Notes: a model not told the origin generated them from the letters alone. A stretch of 64,000 nt of DNA from Fluviispira vulneris (GCF_014281055.1 NZ_JACRSE010000002.1:616790-680789); one strand, 5' to 3'. Shown: positions 44,214 through 54,292, counted from the stretch's first letter. Program-made: numbers and translations.

Positions 44214-45677
44214 GTGAACGGATCTTATGCGCTTATGGGGTCAAGTGCCATTATTCGCCATGTTCAGCATCTTGTGTATAAGGTTGCAGAGAGCAATTCT
44301 TCAATTTTAATCACGGGTGAACCAGGCACTGGCAAAGACGCAATTGCCAAGATCATTCATGAAAGGTCCCAGCGCAATAAGTTCCCTTTTGTGCCGATTA
44401 AGTGCGCAACAGGGAACGAAGAGTTTCTCGAAATTGAACTTTTTGGTTATGAAGCGGGCTATCTCCCGCAAAATGCGCAGGCGCGTGAAGGACATTTCCG
44501 CCAAGCGGAAGGGGGAGTTTTATATTTAGATGAAGTCAGTAAATTAAGCGACAAGCTGCAATTAGCATTATTTCGCGTGATCAATGATGGAGTTATTCGC
44601 AGTCTTGGAGGAAAAGCGGATATTCCAATTAATATTAGAGTTATATGTTCAACTTCAGTGGATTTAGAGCAATTAGTCAGAAGAGGTCTATTCCGTGAAG
44701 ACCTCTTTTATAAATTATCAGCAACTTCGATTTATTTGCCTCCTATTCGTGAAAGAAGAGAAGATATTCCAATTTTAGCGGAATATTTTGTGCAAAAATT
44801 CAATCAATTAAAAACGAAGAAAATTGTGGGTATTTCCCATGACGCTATGAATGCTCTTTTGCAGAATGTTTGGACTCATAATATTCAGGAATTAGAAAAT
44901 TTAATTGAACGTATTGTTGTCTTAAAAAATTCTGGGAGTATTGAAATCAGTGATCTGCCACCGCGATTGAGGAATTTAGTTACAGATAATATTGATGCCT
45001 TTTATGATAGAACTCATCAACCTGTAATGAATCAAAATAATATTATTCCGCAAAATAGTAATGTTTATCACAATACAAGCTCAACTCATATTTCACAATT
45101 TGCAAAAATAGGGTCACAAAACTCAGCAGTTCCTCCTTATGCTCAGTCGCAAAGAGAAAATGCAATATTAAATAATCATAACACTCACTATAATAGAAAT
45201 AATCAAATTAATAATCAAACAAATAATAATTATTCGCAAGTTTCTCAGCAACAAAATAACTATAATCAAAATTATTCACAACCGCAAAATAATTTACAAA
45301 ATAATAATCCACCGATCACCCGTAATTCAATGTTTGATGATATACCGAGTGAAATAGATCAATTTATTAAAAAAGAAATTGATCTAGGATCTGGAATTGA
45401 CTTCTATCGTGTGGTTGAAGAATTTGAAAATAGATTGATTTCTGAGGCTCTCAGAAGGACAAATCATAATAAAAACCGCGCTGCACAATTGTTATCGATG
45501 AATCGAACGACTTTGGTTGAAAAACTTAAGAAACGGGCAACATCTTCTCCTATCAAATCTGAAACAGGTCGGGTTAAAAGAAATTCAGCTTTCACTATTT
45601 TTGATGGTCTTGGAAATGACAATCCTGATTTTGATACAATAGATTTTGTTAATTTAGGAACTGAGGATGGAGTGTGA
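44214..45677 (+). CDS. Sigma-54-type AAA+ regulator lacking GAFTGA, Asn/Gln-rich linker, Fis HTH
   Basis: A 487-residue protein (GTG start behind GGAGGAG). AAA+ core at residues ~1-245: Walker A GEPGTGKD (35-42), Walker B VLYLDEV (102-108), then FREDLFYKLSATSIYLPPIRERREDI. In sigma-54 activators a GAFTGA loop follows ELFGxExG; here that stretch reads ELFGYEAGYLPQNAQ, so the sigma-54 contact is missing. A linker of ~120 residues is Asn/Gln/Tyr-rich and prion-like (280-360). A C-terminal Fis-like HTH (NHNKNRAAQLLSMNRTTLVEKLKK) binds DNA. There is no receiver domain. It may regulate sigma-70 promoters, like TyrR/HupR-type deviants. Confidence 0.88.
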   Translation: MNGSYALMGSSAIIRHVQHLVYKVAESNSSILITGEPGTGKDAIAKIIHERSQRNKFPFVPIKCATGNEEFLEIELFGYEAGYLPQNAQAREGHFRQAEGGVLYLDEVSKLSDKLQLALFRVINDGVIRSLGGKADIPINIRVICSTSVDLEQLVRRGLFREDLFYKLSATSIYLPPIRERREDIPILAEYFVQKFNQLKTKKIVGISHDAMNALLQNVWTHNIQELENLIERIVVLKNSGSIEISDLPPRLRNLVTDNIDAFYDRTHQPVMNQNNIIPQNSNVYHNTSSTHISQFAKIGSQNSAVPPYAQSQRENAILNNHNTHYNRNNQINNQTNNNYSQVSQQQNNYNQNYSQPQNNLQNNNPPITRNSMFDDIPSEIDQFIKKEIDLGSGIDFYRVVEEFENRLISEALRRTNHNKNRAAQLLSMNRTTLVEKLKKRATSSPIKSETGRVKRNSAFTIFDGLGNDNPDFDTIDFVNLGTEDGV

Positions 45678-45755
45678 AATCATTTTTCATTGAAATGTAA
45701 GGACTTTCTTTTCAGATAATAACTTCCATTTTTGAGATAAAAATAATTAGTAAAA

Positions 45756-45788
45756 ATAAAACCGAAAAATCAATTGATTTTTCGGTTT
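45756..45788 (-). terminator. Terminator of the phosphoethanolamine-transferase-like gene
   Basis: A perfect palindrome of 15-bp arms (45759-45773 and 45774-45788) begins inside the last codons of the gene and, read leftward, runs into a T-rich stretch. It also lies in the 3' flank of the AAA+ regulator and may work both ways. Confidence 0.8.
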
Positions 45789-47725
45789 CTTTCTTCAAAT
45801 AGATTTTGAATATCTTGGTCAGCATCTGATAGACGAATCACGGATTTATCTGTAGAAACACTCACGCTATTTCTAGAAAAATCGACAAATAATGAAGTTA
45901 AATCGGGAAAAAACACTTCTGCTTCAGGAACATTGTCATTGGTCACAACAAAACCAGTCGATATGCGCAATCTATTTTCAGGGATTGGCTCTAATAATGA
46001 CATCCCGTCTATTTTAGCGGCGGGTTTTTCAATATCCATAAGTTGCAATATGGTTGCGAATATATCAGATTGCGCCACTGGTGCATTTTCTTTGCTTTTA
46101 ATTACTTCTCGATAATTATTTGGTGGGATGACAAAGAAAGCATTGTGTATAATGTTCGCATTGTAACCTTGATTAAAGGTAACAGTAGATTCATCATCGT
46201 TTTGATCTTTTTCTGCAAACATTTGTTTTATTTTACTTGCCCAGTCTGAAAAAATAGAATTATTTTCATCCGCATTTTTTACCGATGCGATTGCTGGATT
46301 TTTGTCATTACTTTTTTGATCTTCAGTTGTTTCTGAAAGCTTTTTATCCTCAGCAATTTCACCTTCAGATGTTTTGTTATCTTGGGCAAGAGCAACATTT
46401 TGGCCATGATCTGTTGTGTAAAAAATCCAAATATTAGGATCTTTTTTGCGTGCTGCATCTATTAAACGCTTTAAATAAACATCGGAATATACAATGGTAT
46501 TATCATAGGCATTAGTTCCATTTGGACTATTTTCAGGAAAGAATTTTTTATATTCCTTTTCCGAGTGAATATTATAAGGATAATGACTTCCATCCATGTG
46601 TGCAATCAGCAAAAAGGGAGGGCGCATTTCTTGCAGATGGGGGAGAATGCTCTTATCAAGAACTTTCATATCATCCGCCCCCTTTGATACCCGCACACTC
46701 GTGCTAAAATCAGAGCCAGAACGGTAATAATCAGCAATGCCGTTGCCAGAAAGTTGATCAAAATTCTTCCAGCGCAGATCTTGAGCGCTGATAAATGCCG
46801 TGTCGTAATTACGTGCTTTCGCATATTCGAAAATATTTGGGGAAGCATAAATTGTCCCAAAAGGATCGATATTTTGTTTGCCCACAAGCATATAGGGAAC
46901 AGAAATAAGTGTGTGAGGCCCTATGCTCACAGCATTTTGAAAGGGAAAAAGAATGCCATCATCGCGCAACTGGTCGAGATTCGGAGTGGTCTTGCGTGTG
47001 TATCCATATAAACTCATATGATTTTTTGCAACGGATTCACCAACAATCCATAAGATATTAGGTAATTTTTTTTCAGTGGGAGAGAGTGAAATTATCGGTT
47101 TGTCTTGTTTTAGTTTTTTAAAATACAGCGAACGACCCGTTTCTGGTAGAGCAGCATAAACTGAAACTAGGGCATTTTGAAAATCTAAAATAAGGTACCA
47201 ACTCACTCCACAAAGAATAACGATAGGTACATAAAGAACAAAATAAAGTACCATCTTTGTTCTACGAAATTCTAATTTCTTTTTCTTAGGTAAAAATAAA
47301 CAAATGATTAAAATAGAGAATAGAAAAAATAAGAAAAGTTTTATAAAATTGATATTTTCTAAGCCAAGTTGGCTAGTCATAAGGGGATTGCTAAAGAAAA
47401 AGCGAATGCCGTATGCACTTAAAGGAGCATTATAAAAAGCATAATGAGCTGTCTGAATACCAAGAGGAACAATTACTAATAAACTTCCCAGTAATTTTGC
47501 AAAGAATTTACCTTTAAATAGAAGATCTATAAATAATACAAATAAGATAAGAGCAATAATACTTAAGAAGTAGTTTGCAATGTATCGTGCCCCAAGTATA
47601 TCGTGGATAAAATTAAGGGGTTTTTTAATGATAAAAATATCATAAAGAATAAAAATAGATACTATCAGTGAAATTCTTTTAAACGAACTCATTCTCGTAA
47701 TTTTATGGGAAAGGATTGAAATCAT
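45770..47725 (-). CDS. EptA/CptA-family phosphoethanolamine transferase-like membrane sulfatase
   Basis: A 651-residue inner-membrane protein with five N-terminal helices (1-190) and a periplasmic sulfatase-like domain. Active site: metal-binding Glu in ILWIVGES (~E229) and nucleophile Thr in SIGPHTLISVP (~T271), SHYPYNIH and WIFYTTDHG. This family adds phosphoethanolamine to lipid A or core sugars. A ~90-residue charged insertion (Lys/Asp/Glu/Ser rich, ~445-535) separates the DHG metal motif from the closing part, unlike standard members. It is a single-gene unit. Confidence 0.85.
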   Translation of the reverse strand: MISILSHKITRMSSFKRISLIVSIFILYDIFIIKKPLNFIHDILGARYIANYFLSIIALILFVLFIDLLFKGKFFAKLLGSLLVIVPLGIQTAHYAFYNAPLSAYGIRFFFSNPLMTSQLGLENINFIKLFLFFLFSILIICLFLPKKKKLEFRRTKMVLYFVLYVPIVILCGVSWYLILDFQNALVSVYAALPETGRSLYFKKLKQDKPIISLSPTEKKLPNILWIVGESVAKNHMSLYGYTRKTTPNLDQLRDDGILFPFQNAVSIGPHTLISVPYMLVGKQNIDPFGTIYASPNIFEYAKARNYDTAFISAQDLRWKNFDQLSGNGIADYYRSGSDFSTSVRVSKGADDMKVLDKSILPHLQEMRPPFLLIAHMDGSHYPYNIHSEKEYKKFFPENSPNGTNAYDNTIVYSDVYLKRLIDAARKKDPNIWIFYTTDHGQNVALAQDNKTSEGEIAEDKKLSETTEDQKSNDKNPAIASVKNADENNSIFSDWASKIKQMFAEKDQNDDESTVTFNQGYNANIIHNAFFVIPPNNYREVIKSKENAPVAQSDIFATILQLMDIEKPAAKIDGMSLLEPIPENRLRISTGFVVTNDNVPEAEVFFPDLTSLFVDFSRNSVSVSTDKSVIRLSDADQDIQNLFEERNRKIN

Positions 47726-47779
47726 TTTAAAGTCCTAAAAAAATACACAGAAACATAAAGAACAATTTATAATAAAACA

Positions 47780-47816
47780 AAAAACCGTATCTTCAAATCG
47801 AGAAGATACGGTTTTT
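47780..47816 (-). terminator. Rho-independent terminator of rpsR
   Basis: A 15-bp stem of AAAAACCGTATCTTC (47780-47794) with its complement (47802-47816), a 7-base loop, and T-rich flank read leftward. It lies 24 bases after the rpsR stop. Confidence 0.85.
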
Positions 47817-47839
47817 CAAAACCCGTTTAAATGGATTCT

Positions 47840-48085
47840 TTAGCGAGCATCGCTGCCTTGGCCATAGCTAAGTATAGCCATAGTACGAGCACGTTTAACA
47901 GCAACTGTGAGTGCACGTTGTTGTTGTGCGCTGGCACCGCTGATGCGACGTGGAACGATTTTACCGTGTTCAGTTACGAAACGGCGAAGAAGTTGGGTGT
48001 CTTTGTAGTCAAAAGTGATTTGTGGATCGAGCGTTCTTTTTGGTCTGGAATAACGACGCTTTTTCTTACCTGTGGATACTGCCAT
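47840..48085 (-). CDS. rpsR: Small ribosomal subunit protein bS18
   Basis: An 81-residue basic protein: [65 protein letters not shown] carries all S18 signatures. The start (MAVSTGKK) follows TTAGGAG at the right spacing; a longer frame to 48157 is not coding. Unlike most genomes there is no rpsF, ssb or rplI next to it. A hairpin in its leader may regulate it. Confidence 0.96.
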   Translation of the reverse strand: MAVSTGKKKRRYSRPKRTLDPQITFDYKDTQLLRRFVTEHGKIVPRRISGASAQQQRALTVAVKRARTMAILSYGQGSDAR

Positions 48086-48126
48086 GGTAAAACTCCTAAT
48101 GAAGTTTGTTAAATAATATGCAGGCA

Positions 48127-48155
48127 GCAGCGTTGGGCTATTGTGCCAACGCAGC
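48127..48155 (-). promoter_or_regulatory. Hairpin in the rpsR leader
   Basis: A 10-bp stem with one mismatch (48127-48136 and 48146-48155) around a 9-base loop lies between mutS and rpsR. No T run follows leftward, so it is not an obvious terminator; it may be a leader element for S18 autoregulation or a processing site. The specific S6:S18 leader motif was not confirmed. Confidence 0.35.
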
Positions 48156-48208
48156 AACTCAACAAAACATGAGACCTCAAATAAGCACAGCTCAGCATGT
48201 GCGTCAAG

Positions 48209-51184
48209 TTAAAAGAGAGTTTGTTCGTGAGAGAGAAGGCGTTCTTTCAGTTTTTTGGCTGAATTTTGCTGTTTGGCAAGGATTTTTAGCAGATTAAGGT
48301 TTTGTTCCCCCGTATCTACTCCTGCGTGTTCCGTGGCAAAATCTTTAAGAGTATAAACAATTTCAAGAGCTTGGCGTGGAGAAATGCTATCGACATCAAG
48401 GGCTAAAAGAGCTTTGGCAATCAGAGCTTGTTTAGTGGAATTTGAATTTTCTTCAAACGATTTGGTGTTATTTAAATGTTTTTCTCTAAGAGAATCGGAT
48501 GTTTTTTCTTGTTTCTCAGTAAGGGGTTCCGAGAGACTCTCAATGGGGACGTTTGTCTGAGCAGGAGATGAATTCTCTAATTTTTTTAATACTTTTTCAG
48601 CTCTTACAATGATTTCTGCAGGAATTCCGGCAAGCTCAGCCACATGCAAACCATAGCTTTTGCCTGCCCCTCCTGGGGTGTATTTGCGTGAAAAAAGGAT
48701 TTCTTTTTTTTCTATATTAACGTCGTATTTTACTATGTTTTCTACTACAGACATATGCATAGGTGAGATGTTTTTATGACTTTCACATACCTCTTGTAGC
48801 TCATGATAATGAGTTGAAAATAAAGCGCGTGCCTGTACTTTTTCGCTCAAGTTTTCAAGGATAGACCAAGCGATGGAAAGGCCATCAAAAGTTGAGGTTC
48901 CCCGCCCAATTTCATCCAGCAGCAACAGGCTTTGTGGGGTCGCAAAACGCAACATATTGGCTGTTTCAAGCATTTCTACCATGAAAGTCGATTGGTTTTT
49001 GAGAGCATTGTCACCCGAACCAATACGGGTAAATATGCGATCAACAAGTCCTATTTCTGCTTGACGGGCTGGGACAAAGGAACCAATCTGACAAAGAACT
49101 TGGGTTATAGCCACTTGTCGCATGATTGTGCTTTTACCGGCCATATTGGGGCCTGTGATAAGGTGTACAAGAGGATTTTCACTTGCTTCTTCGTTTTTAA
49201 TTCCAAGGGTAATGTCATTGGCAATAAAAGGTTCTGCACTCATCCCTAAATGAGCCAGAATAGGGTGAGTCGATTCAATTAAATTTGTTAATTTTTTATT
49301 TGTTATTGTGGGGCGGCACCAATTGAATTGAAGAGAAAGACTTGCAAAGGTAACAGAGAGATCGATCTCTGCTACAAGCTCGGATGCCTGAACTAAATAT
49401 TGAGAATATTCTAAAATCTGAGTTCTTAAAAATTCCAATAATTCTTTTTCAAGCAGAATCCTTTCATCACTTGCGTTCAATGATTTTTCTTCAAGTTCTT
49501 TGAGTTCTGGTGTGATATATCGTTCACAATTGGTTAACGTTTGTTTGCGGATAAAATGCTTAGGTGCTTGTGAAATTTTTCCTTTTGATATTTCAAAATA
49601 ATAACCAAATGCTCCTGTATAACCAATCTTTAACGTATTGATTTGGGAATTTTCTTTTTCTTTTTGTTCAAGTGCATCAAGCATTTTGGAAAAATTACTT
49701 GTGAGAGCAATTGCTTCATCCAGTTTTTTTGAATAGCCCTCCTTAAAAATAATTCCACCTTTGCCTACAAGGGCTGCAGGTTCATTAGCGAGAGAATTAA
49801 TAAGGAGATCTTTAAGAGGCTCTAAATTAACTAATAAATTGTTGTTCTTAAATGGATTGGTATTTAGCTTATTTAAAATATTTTCAAGTTTAGGGAGAGC
49901 AAGCAACGTTTGTCTGAGCCAAGCCATCCCCCGTGCATCTAGATTTTTCTGTGCAGCGCGTGCAAGGAGACGATCGATGTCTGCGGTGCTCCGCAGGTTT
50001 TCTATGACTTCAGTCATGGTTCCTGTATTATTTATATATTCTTGAATATTTTGATGTGCCTGTTCTATTTCTTCTAAATATTTAAATGGATAATTGAGCC
50101 TACGAAATAATTTACGGCTGCCAGCGGCCGTTGTGCATTTATTTAAAAAATGGAACAAGCTCCCTTTTTTTTCTCCACTTGCTGTATGAAAAAAATCTAA
50201 ATGTTTACGTGTTCCTTCATCAATTATGAGATGAGATCTTAAGTCATAATAAGTGATTATTTGTATATTTTTTAAAACAGATTTTTGTGTTGATTTTAAA
50301 TAATGTAAAATGGCGCTTACTGATTGGAGGCCGTTTGTAATGCTATTTAAGCCAAATGCATTTAAATCTTTTTCTTTAAAAAATTCGAGGAATATTTCTT
50401 TGCAATTATCTGCCGAGCGCAAAAGCCAATTTTCAATCACATTCACAGAAGTGTAGTTATTTTTTTGGATTTTTTTTACTATCTCTTTAAGTTGATTTTC
50501 GATATTTTTAGGAACAAGAATTTCGCGAGGAGAAATTGTTGCAATTTCTTGGTTTAATAAAAGTTCATTCAAGTTATGTGTTATGCGAAATTCACCTGTT
50601 GAAACGTCAACATAGGCAAGCGTAAAAGTTTTTTTATTCTCAATGACGCTTGCAAGGTAACAACCAAAAGGGGTCTCCTGTGAATTGTCATCATCTTCTA
50701 AATCGCCAGGAACTGCCGGAGTGGCAATTCGAGTGATTTCTCGCTTGACAATTCCCTTCACTTGTCGCGGATCTTCGACTTGGTCACAGACAGCAACTTT
50801 AAATCCAGCTAAAACGCATTTTTTAAGAGCATTTTTGTATCCAACAACAGGGGAGCCTGCCATGGGAACAGGGTTATCGCTCGATTTGTCTCTTGAAGTT
50901 AAGGTCAGTCCGCAAATATCAGATACGATGATGGCATCAATTCCAAAGAGTTCATAAAAATCTCCCATACGGAAAAACAATATTGCATCGGGGACTTCGT
51001 CTTTCGCTGCCCGAAATTGCTTCATCATCGGGGATTCGAGTTGGCTTAGAGAAATACCTGAAATATGTTCAGTGCTTAGTTTTTCTAGTGCAGGTTTTAA
51101 ATGAGGGGGAAGCTCTTTGCCATGAGCAAGCCAATGTTTGAGAAGAGAGTCGGACGCAGGAGAATTCATTTGTTCAGTTGTCAT
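48209..51184 (-). CDS. mutS: DNA mismatch repair protein MutS
   Basis: A 991-residue MutS. Mismatch-binding domain with the Phe-x-Glu motif (FFRMGDFYELF), connector, core/lever, ATPase with Walker A GPNMAGKSTIMRQ, Walker B LLLLDEIGRGTSTFDG and helix-turn-helix, and a C-terminal part. It is longer than typical MutS (~850-880); the excess is Ser/Asn/Lys-rich near the C-terminus. A TTG 24 bases earlier is in frame, but AAAAGGG favours 51184. It lies upstream of rpsR; no mutL adjacent. Confidence 0.97.
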   Translation of the reverse strand: MTTEQMNSPASDSLLKHWLAHGKELPPHLKPALEKLSTEHISGISLSQLESPMMKQFRAAKDEVPDAILFFRMGDFYELFGIDAIIVSDICGLTLTSRDKSSDNPVPMAGSPVVGYKNALKKCVLAGFKVAVCDQVEDPRQVKGIVKREITRIATPAVPGDLEDDDNSQETPFGCYLASVIENKKTFTLAYVDVSTGEFRITHNLNELLLNQEIATISPREILVPKNIENQLKEIVKKIQKNNYTSVNVIENWLLRSADNCKEIFLEFFKEKDLNAFGLNSITNGLQSVSAILHYLKSTQKSVLKNIQIITYYDLRSHLIIDEGTRKHLDFFHTASGEKKGSLFHFLNKCTTAAGSRKLFRRLNYPFKYLEEIEQAHQNIQEYINNTGTMTEVIENLRSTADIDRLLARAAQKNLDARGMAWLRQTLLALPKLENILNKLNTNPFKNNNLLVNLEPLKDLLINSLANEPAALVGKGGIIFKEGYSKKLDEAIALTSNFSKMLDALEQKEKENSQINTLKIGYTGAFGYYFEISKGKISQAPKHFIRKQTLTNCERYITPELKELEEKSLNASDERILLEKELLEFLRTQILEYSQYLVQASELVAEIDLSVTFASLSLQFNWCRPTITNKKLTNLIESTHPILAHLGMSAEPFIANDITLGIKNEEASENPLVHLITGPNMAGKSTIMRQVAITQVLCQIGSFVPARQAEIGLVDRIFTRIGSGDNALKNQSTFMVEMLETANMLRFATPQSLLLLDEIGRGTSTFDGLSIAWSILENLSEKVQARALFSTHYHELQEVCESHKNISPMHMSVVENIVKYDVNIEKKEILFSRKYTPGGAGKSYGLHVAELAGIPAEIIVRAEKVLKKLENSSPAQTNVPIESLSEPLTEKQEKTSDSLREKHLNNTKSFEENSNSTKQALIAKALLALDVDSISPRQALEIVYTLKDFATEHAGVDTGEQNLNLLKILAKQQNSAKKLKERLLSHEQTLF

Positions 51185-51233
51185 TGCAGGAAGCCCTTTT
51201 AAGTACAAGAGTCACAGGCAACGACTATAGAAT

Positions 51234-51268
51234 ATAAAAAAAGGAGAGTAAAACTTACTCTCCTTTTT
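51234..51268 (-). terminator. Terminator of typA, overlapping its stop
   Basis: A 14-bp stem (51238-51251 and 51255-51268) with a 3-base loop includes the typA stop codon; read leftward it is followed by a run of T. A clear intrinsic terminator. Confidence 0.9.
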
Positions 51269-53084
51269 CTCTACGGGAAACACTGCGCTGATTGGAAGCG
51301 AGGATACGTTTACGAATACGAATATTCTTTGGTGTGATTTCTATCCAGTCGTCGTCTTCAACCCAGTCAAGAGCTGTTTCAAGGCTCATTTTTGTTACAG
51401 GGGAGAGTTTAGTGGAGTCATCGGAGCCAGAAGCACGCATATTTGTAAGTTTTTTCTCGCGTACGGCGTTTACATCTAGGTTCGAGTCGCGGTTGTGTTC
51501 TCCGACGATCATGCCTTCGTAAACTTCTTCACCTGCAGCAACGAATAAACGGCCGCGTTCTTCAAGTCCAGAGAGTGCATATTCTGTTGTCTTACCAGAA
51601 CGGTCTGCAACAAGAGCGCCATTGACACGGGAAAGGAAGCTACCACGGTTTGTTTCCCAGCCTTCAAAGTAACTGGACATTAGTCCTTCACCTTTTGTGT
51701 CTGTAAGGAAAGTACTGCGGTAACCTAACAACCCACGGGTAGGAATGCTAAATTCAATACGTGTACGGCCATTGTTAAACGCTTGCATGTTTTCAAGGCG
51801 GCCTTTACGGATAGAAAGTTTTTCGGTCACTGCGCCGACACTTGCATCTGGCACATCGAGGACAACTCTTTCAACAGGTTCAAGAGTTTCGCCATTTTCT
51901 TTGCGTGTGATCACTTTTGGACGCGCAACCATACACTCACCACCGGCACGGCGGAGATTTTCCATAACGATGGCAACTTGCAATTCACCACGGGCTTTTA
52001 AGATGAAAACTTCAGGAGAGTCTGTATTTTCAATCTTTAATGCAACGTTGTTCATAGCTTCTTTGAGTAAAAACTCTCCAAGCTTACTACTTGTGAGGTA
52101 AGTACCTTCACGGCCTGCCATAGGTGATGTGTTTACGCTGACTTCAACTCCCACTGTGGGTGGGTCAACTTCAATGCGTGGGAGTGCTTCTGGGTTAGTT
52201 GCGTCGGCAATCGTGTCACCAATTGCTAAGTCATTTAAACCAGTTGCGACGATTGCAATGTCACCAGCTGAGACAGAATCAACGTCGATTTGCTCGAGGC
52301 CTCTGTATGCTCTTACTTTAATGATTTTAGCAGGTTGTTGTTTCCCATCTTTGTTGATAAGAACAATGCTTTGATTTGCTGTAAGAGTTCCACGCTCAAC
52401 ACGACCGATTGCTAAACGACCTAAGAAGTTGTTATAGCTTAAGTTATTGATTAATAATTGAGCTCCGCCTTCAAGTTGAACGCGTGGTGGTGGCACATGC
52501 TCAAGCACAGTGTCGAATAAATCTTGGAGATTTTCAGTTTTGATATCCTTTGATTTACTTGCCCAGCCATTGCGACCTGAAGCATATAAAATAGGAAAAT
52601 CAAGGTGATGATCTTCTGATGAGAGTTCCAAGAAAAGATCTTGTACCATTTCAGAAACTTCATCAACGCGTGCGTCGGAACGGTCAACTTTGTTAATTAC
52701 AAGGATCATGCGGAGGTTGCGTTGTAAAGCTTTTTGCAACACAAAACGTGTTTGTGGCAAAGGGCCTTCTGCTGCGTCAACAAGCAAAATAGCTCCGTCA
52801 ACCATCATCAACGTACGTTCCACTTCACCACCAAAGTCAGCGTGACCAGGGGTGTCAACGATGTTAATACGAACATCTTTGTACACCATCGATGCATTTT
52901 TAGCTGCAATTGTAATTCCGCGTTCGCGTTCAAGGTCCATGCTGTCCATCACGCGTTCCGCAATGGATTGGTGAGCTGCAAATGTACCTGATTGTTGAAG
53001 AAGTTTGTCCACAAGCGTTGTTTTGCCGTGGTCAACGTGTGCAATAATTGCAATGTTACGCATATTTCCGTTAATCGTTGTCAT
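51255..53084 (-). CDS. typA: Ribosome-associated GTPase TypA/BipA
   Basis: A 609-residue translational GTPase. G motifs: IAHVDHGKTTLVDKLL, DTPGHADFGGEVERTL (G3), VINKVDRSDAR (G4), YASGRNG (G5); then domains II, III, V and the BipA-specific C-terminal (GVFLSYRVNGA-like; here GSFLSRVNGALVADRSGKTTEYALSGLEERG). BipA assists ribosome assembly and stress adaptation. It ends in its own terminator. Confidence 0.97.
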   Translation of the reverse strand: MTTINGNMRNIAIIAHVDHGKTTLVDKLLQQSGTFAAHQSIAERVMDSMDLERERGITIAAKNASMVYKDVRINIVDTPGHADFGGEVERTLMMVDGAILLVDAAEGPLPQTRFVLQKALQRNLRMILVINKVDRSDARVDEVSEMVQDLFLELSSEDHHLDFPILYASGRNGWASKSKDIKTENLQDLFDTVLEHVPPPRVQLEGGAQLLINNLSYNNFLGRLAIGRVERGTLTANQSIVLINKDGKQQPAKIIKVRAYRGLEQIDVDSVSAGDIAIVATGLNDLAIGDTIADATNPEALPRIEVDPPTVGVEVSVNTSPMAGREGTYLTSSKLGEFLLKEAMNNVALKIENTDSPEVFILKARGELQVAIVMENLRRAGGECMVARPKVITRKENGETLEPVERVVLDVPDASVGAVTEKLSIRKGRLENMQAFNNGRTRIEFSIPTRGLLGYRSTFLTDTKGEGLMSSYFEGWETNRGSFLSRVNGALVADRSGKTTEYALSGLEERGRLFVAAGEEVYEGMIVGEHNRDSNLDVNAVREKKLTNMRASGSDDSTKLSPVTKMSLETALDWVEDDDWIEITPKNIRIRKRILASNQRSVSRREKGE

Positions 53085-53173
53085 AAAAAGCCTTTCAGAG
53101 TTTTGGATCTAAATCTATCCAAGAAAGTTTCCGTACTGTTGGTATTCACATTTTTAAAAAAAAGCAAATCAAA

Positions 53174-54292
53174 TCAATACAACTTATCATAAAGTTCAAG
53201 GGTTTCTTGAGCCATATTTGACCAAGTGTATTTCTGAGCCAGTTTCAATCCATTTTTGACTCGAATATGAATGACTTCGTTATTTTCACTGAGGGCTTCT
53301 TTGATACCTCGTTGCAGGTCAGGAATGCTTTCTGGGTTCACATACGTGGCCGTGTCTTGCATAATTTCGGGTAATGAAGTTGTGTGGCTGACAACAACGG
53401 GGACTCCGCAGGCGGCCGCTTCGAGAGGCGGGAGACCAAATCCTTCATAAAGAGAGGGAAAAATAAATGCAGAACTCAAAGCATAAAGAAGGGGAAAATC
53501 TTCTTCTTGTACATATTTTAAAAAGTAAATTTTGTTTTTTTTGTTAAATCGTTTTGCCAGCTCAATATTTTTTTCATTCGAATCGGATAAAATAACCAAT
53601 GGGAGATCGAAACCTCCTAAACAATAAGCTTCTGTGAGTTTTTCCAAGTTTTTATGTGGTTTTTGATTTCCACTGGCAAAGATATATTTATCTGGTAAAT
53701 TATATTTTGTTAAAAATTCTTTTATTCTTTCCTGGCAAAATTCATTTCGTTGTTTAAAATTATTGTACACACCGTTGTAAATAACTTTAATTTTCTCGTC
53801 AGATATTTGAAAATATTTTATAATTTCTTGTTTTGAAAAATCGGAGACTGTCACAATATATTTAGCTTTGCTGAGTCTTCTTTTTAAAAAGAAATTATAA
53901 TAGAGTTTTTGTTTTAGTGTATAGTTTTTTGCTAAAGCGACGTGATTCATATCATGAATTGTAGCAATGAGTGCAGTGTTACCTATCAGAGGAACGATAA
54001 AATGAGGAGCATGGAAAAAATTTGGCCGATATTTTAAAGTGTAAAAAAACATTTCCAATTGCCCAAAAATATTATAAAGACCAGATCTTAATTTTATAAG
54101 TTTAAAATTACTCGGAAGCTTGAGTTTATAAAAAGGTGAGTTTTTATTAACAAGTAGGTAAAAGTCAATTTCATTATTATTCTTATGAATTAAATTATAA
54201 ATAAGTTCACGGGTGTGACGCGCAATGCCATGCTCGATCCCTTCAACAACAACACGAGTGTCGATCATAATTCGTTTTTTAAATGAATTCAT
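53174..54292 (-). CDS. Glycosyltransferase family 4
   Basis: A 372-residue GT-B glycosyltransferase: the N-terminal part includes RVVVEGIEHGIARHTRELIYNL and ATIHDMNHVALAKNYTLKQKL; the C-terminal part has the donor-binding FPSLYEGFGLPPLEAAACGVPVVVSHTTSLPEIMQD with E-x7-E. It would build cell-surface polysaccharide or O-antigen. Its gene is not in a glycan cluster here. GGGGA precedes the start. It lies 27 bases after the RlmI-type gene on the same strand. Confidence 0.92.
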   Translation of the reverse strand: MNSFKKRIMIDTRVVVEGIEHGIARHTRELIYNLIHKNNNEIDFYLLVNKNSPFYKLKLPSNFKLIKLRSGLYNIFGQLEMFFYTLKYRPNFFHAPHFIVPLIGNTALIATIHDMNHVALAKNYTLKQKLYYNFFLKRRLSKAKYIVTVSDFSKQEIIKYFQISDEKIKVIYNGVYNNFKQRNEFCQERIKEFLTKYNLPDKYIFASGNQKPHKNLEKLTEAYCLGGFDLPLVILSDSNEKNIELAKRFNKKNKIYFLKYVQEEDFPLLYALSSAFIFPSLYEGFGLPPLEAAACGVPVVVSHTTSLPEIMQDTATYVNPESIPDLQRGIKEALSENNEVIHIRVKNGLKLAQKYTWSNMAQETLELYDKLY

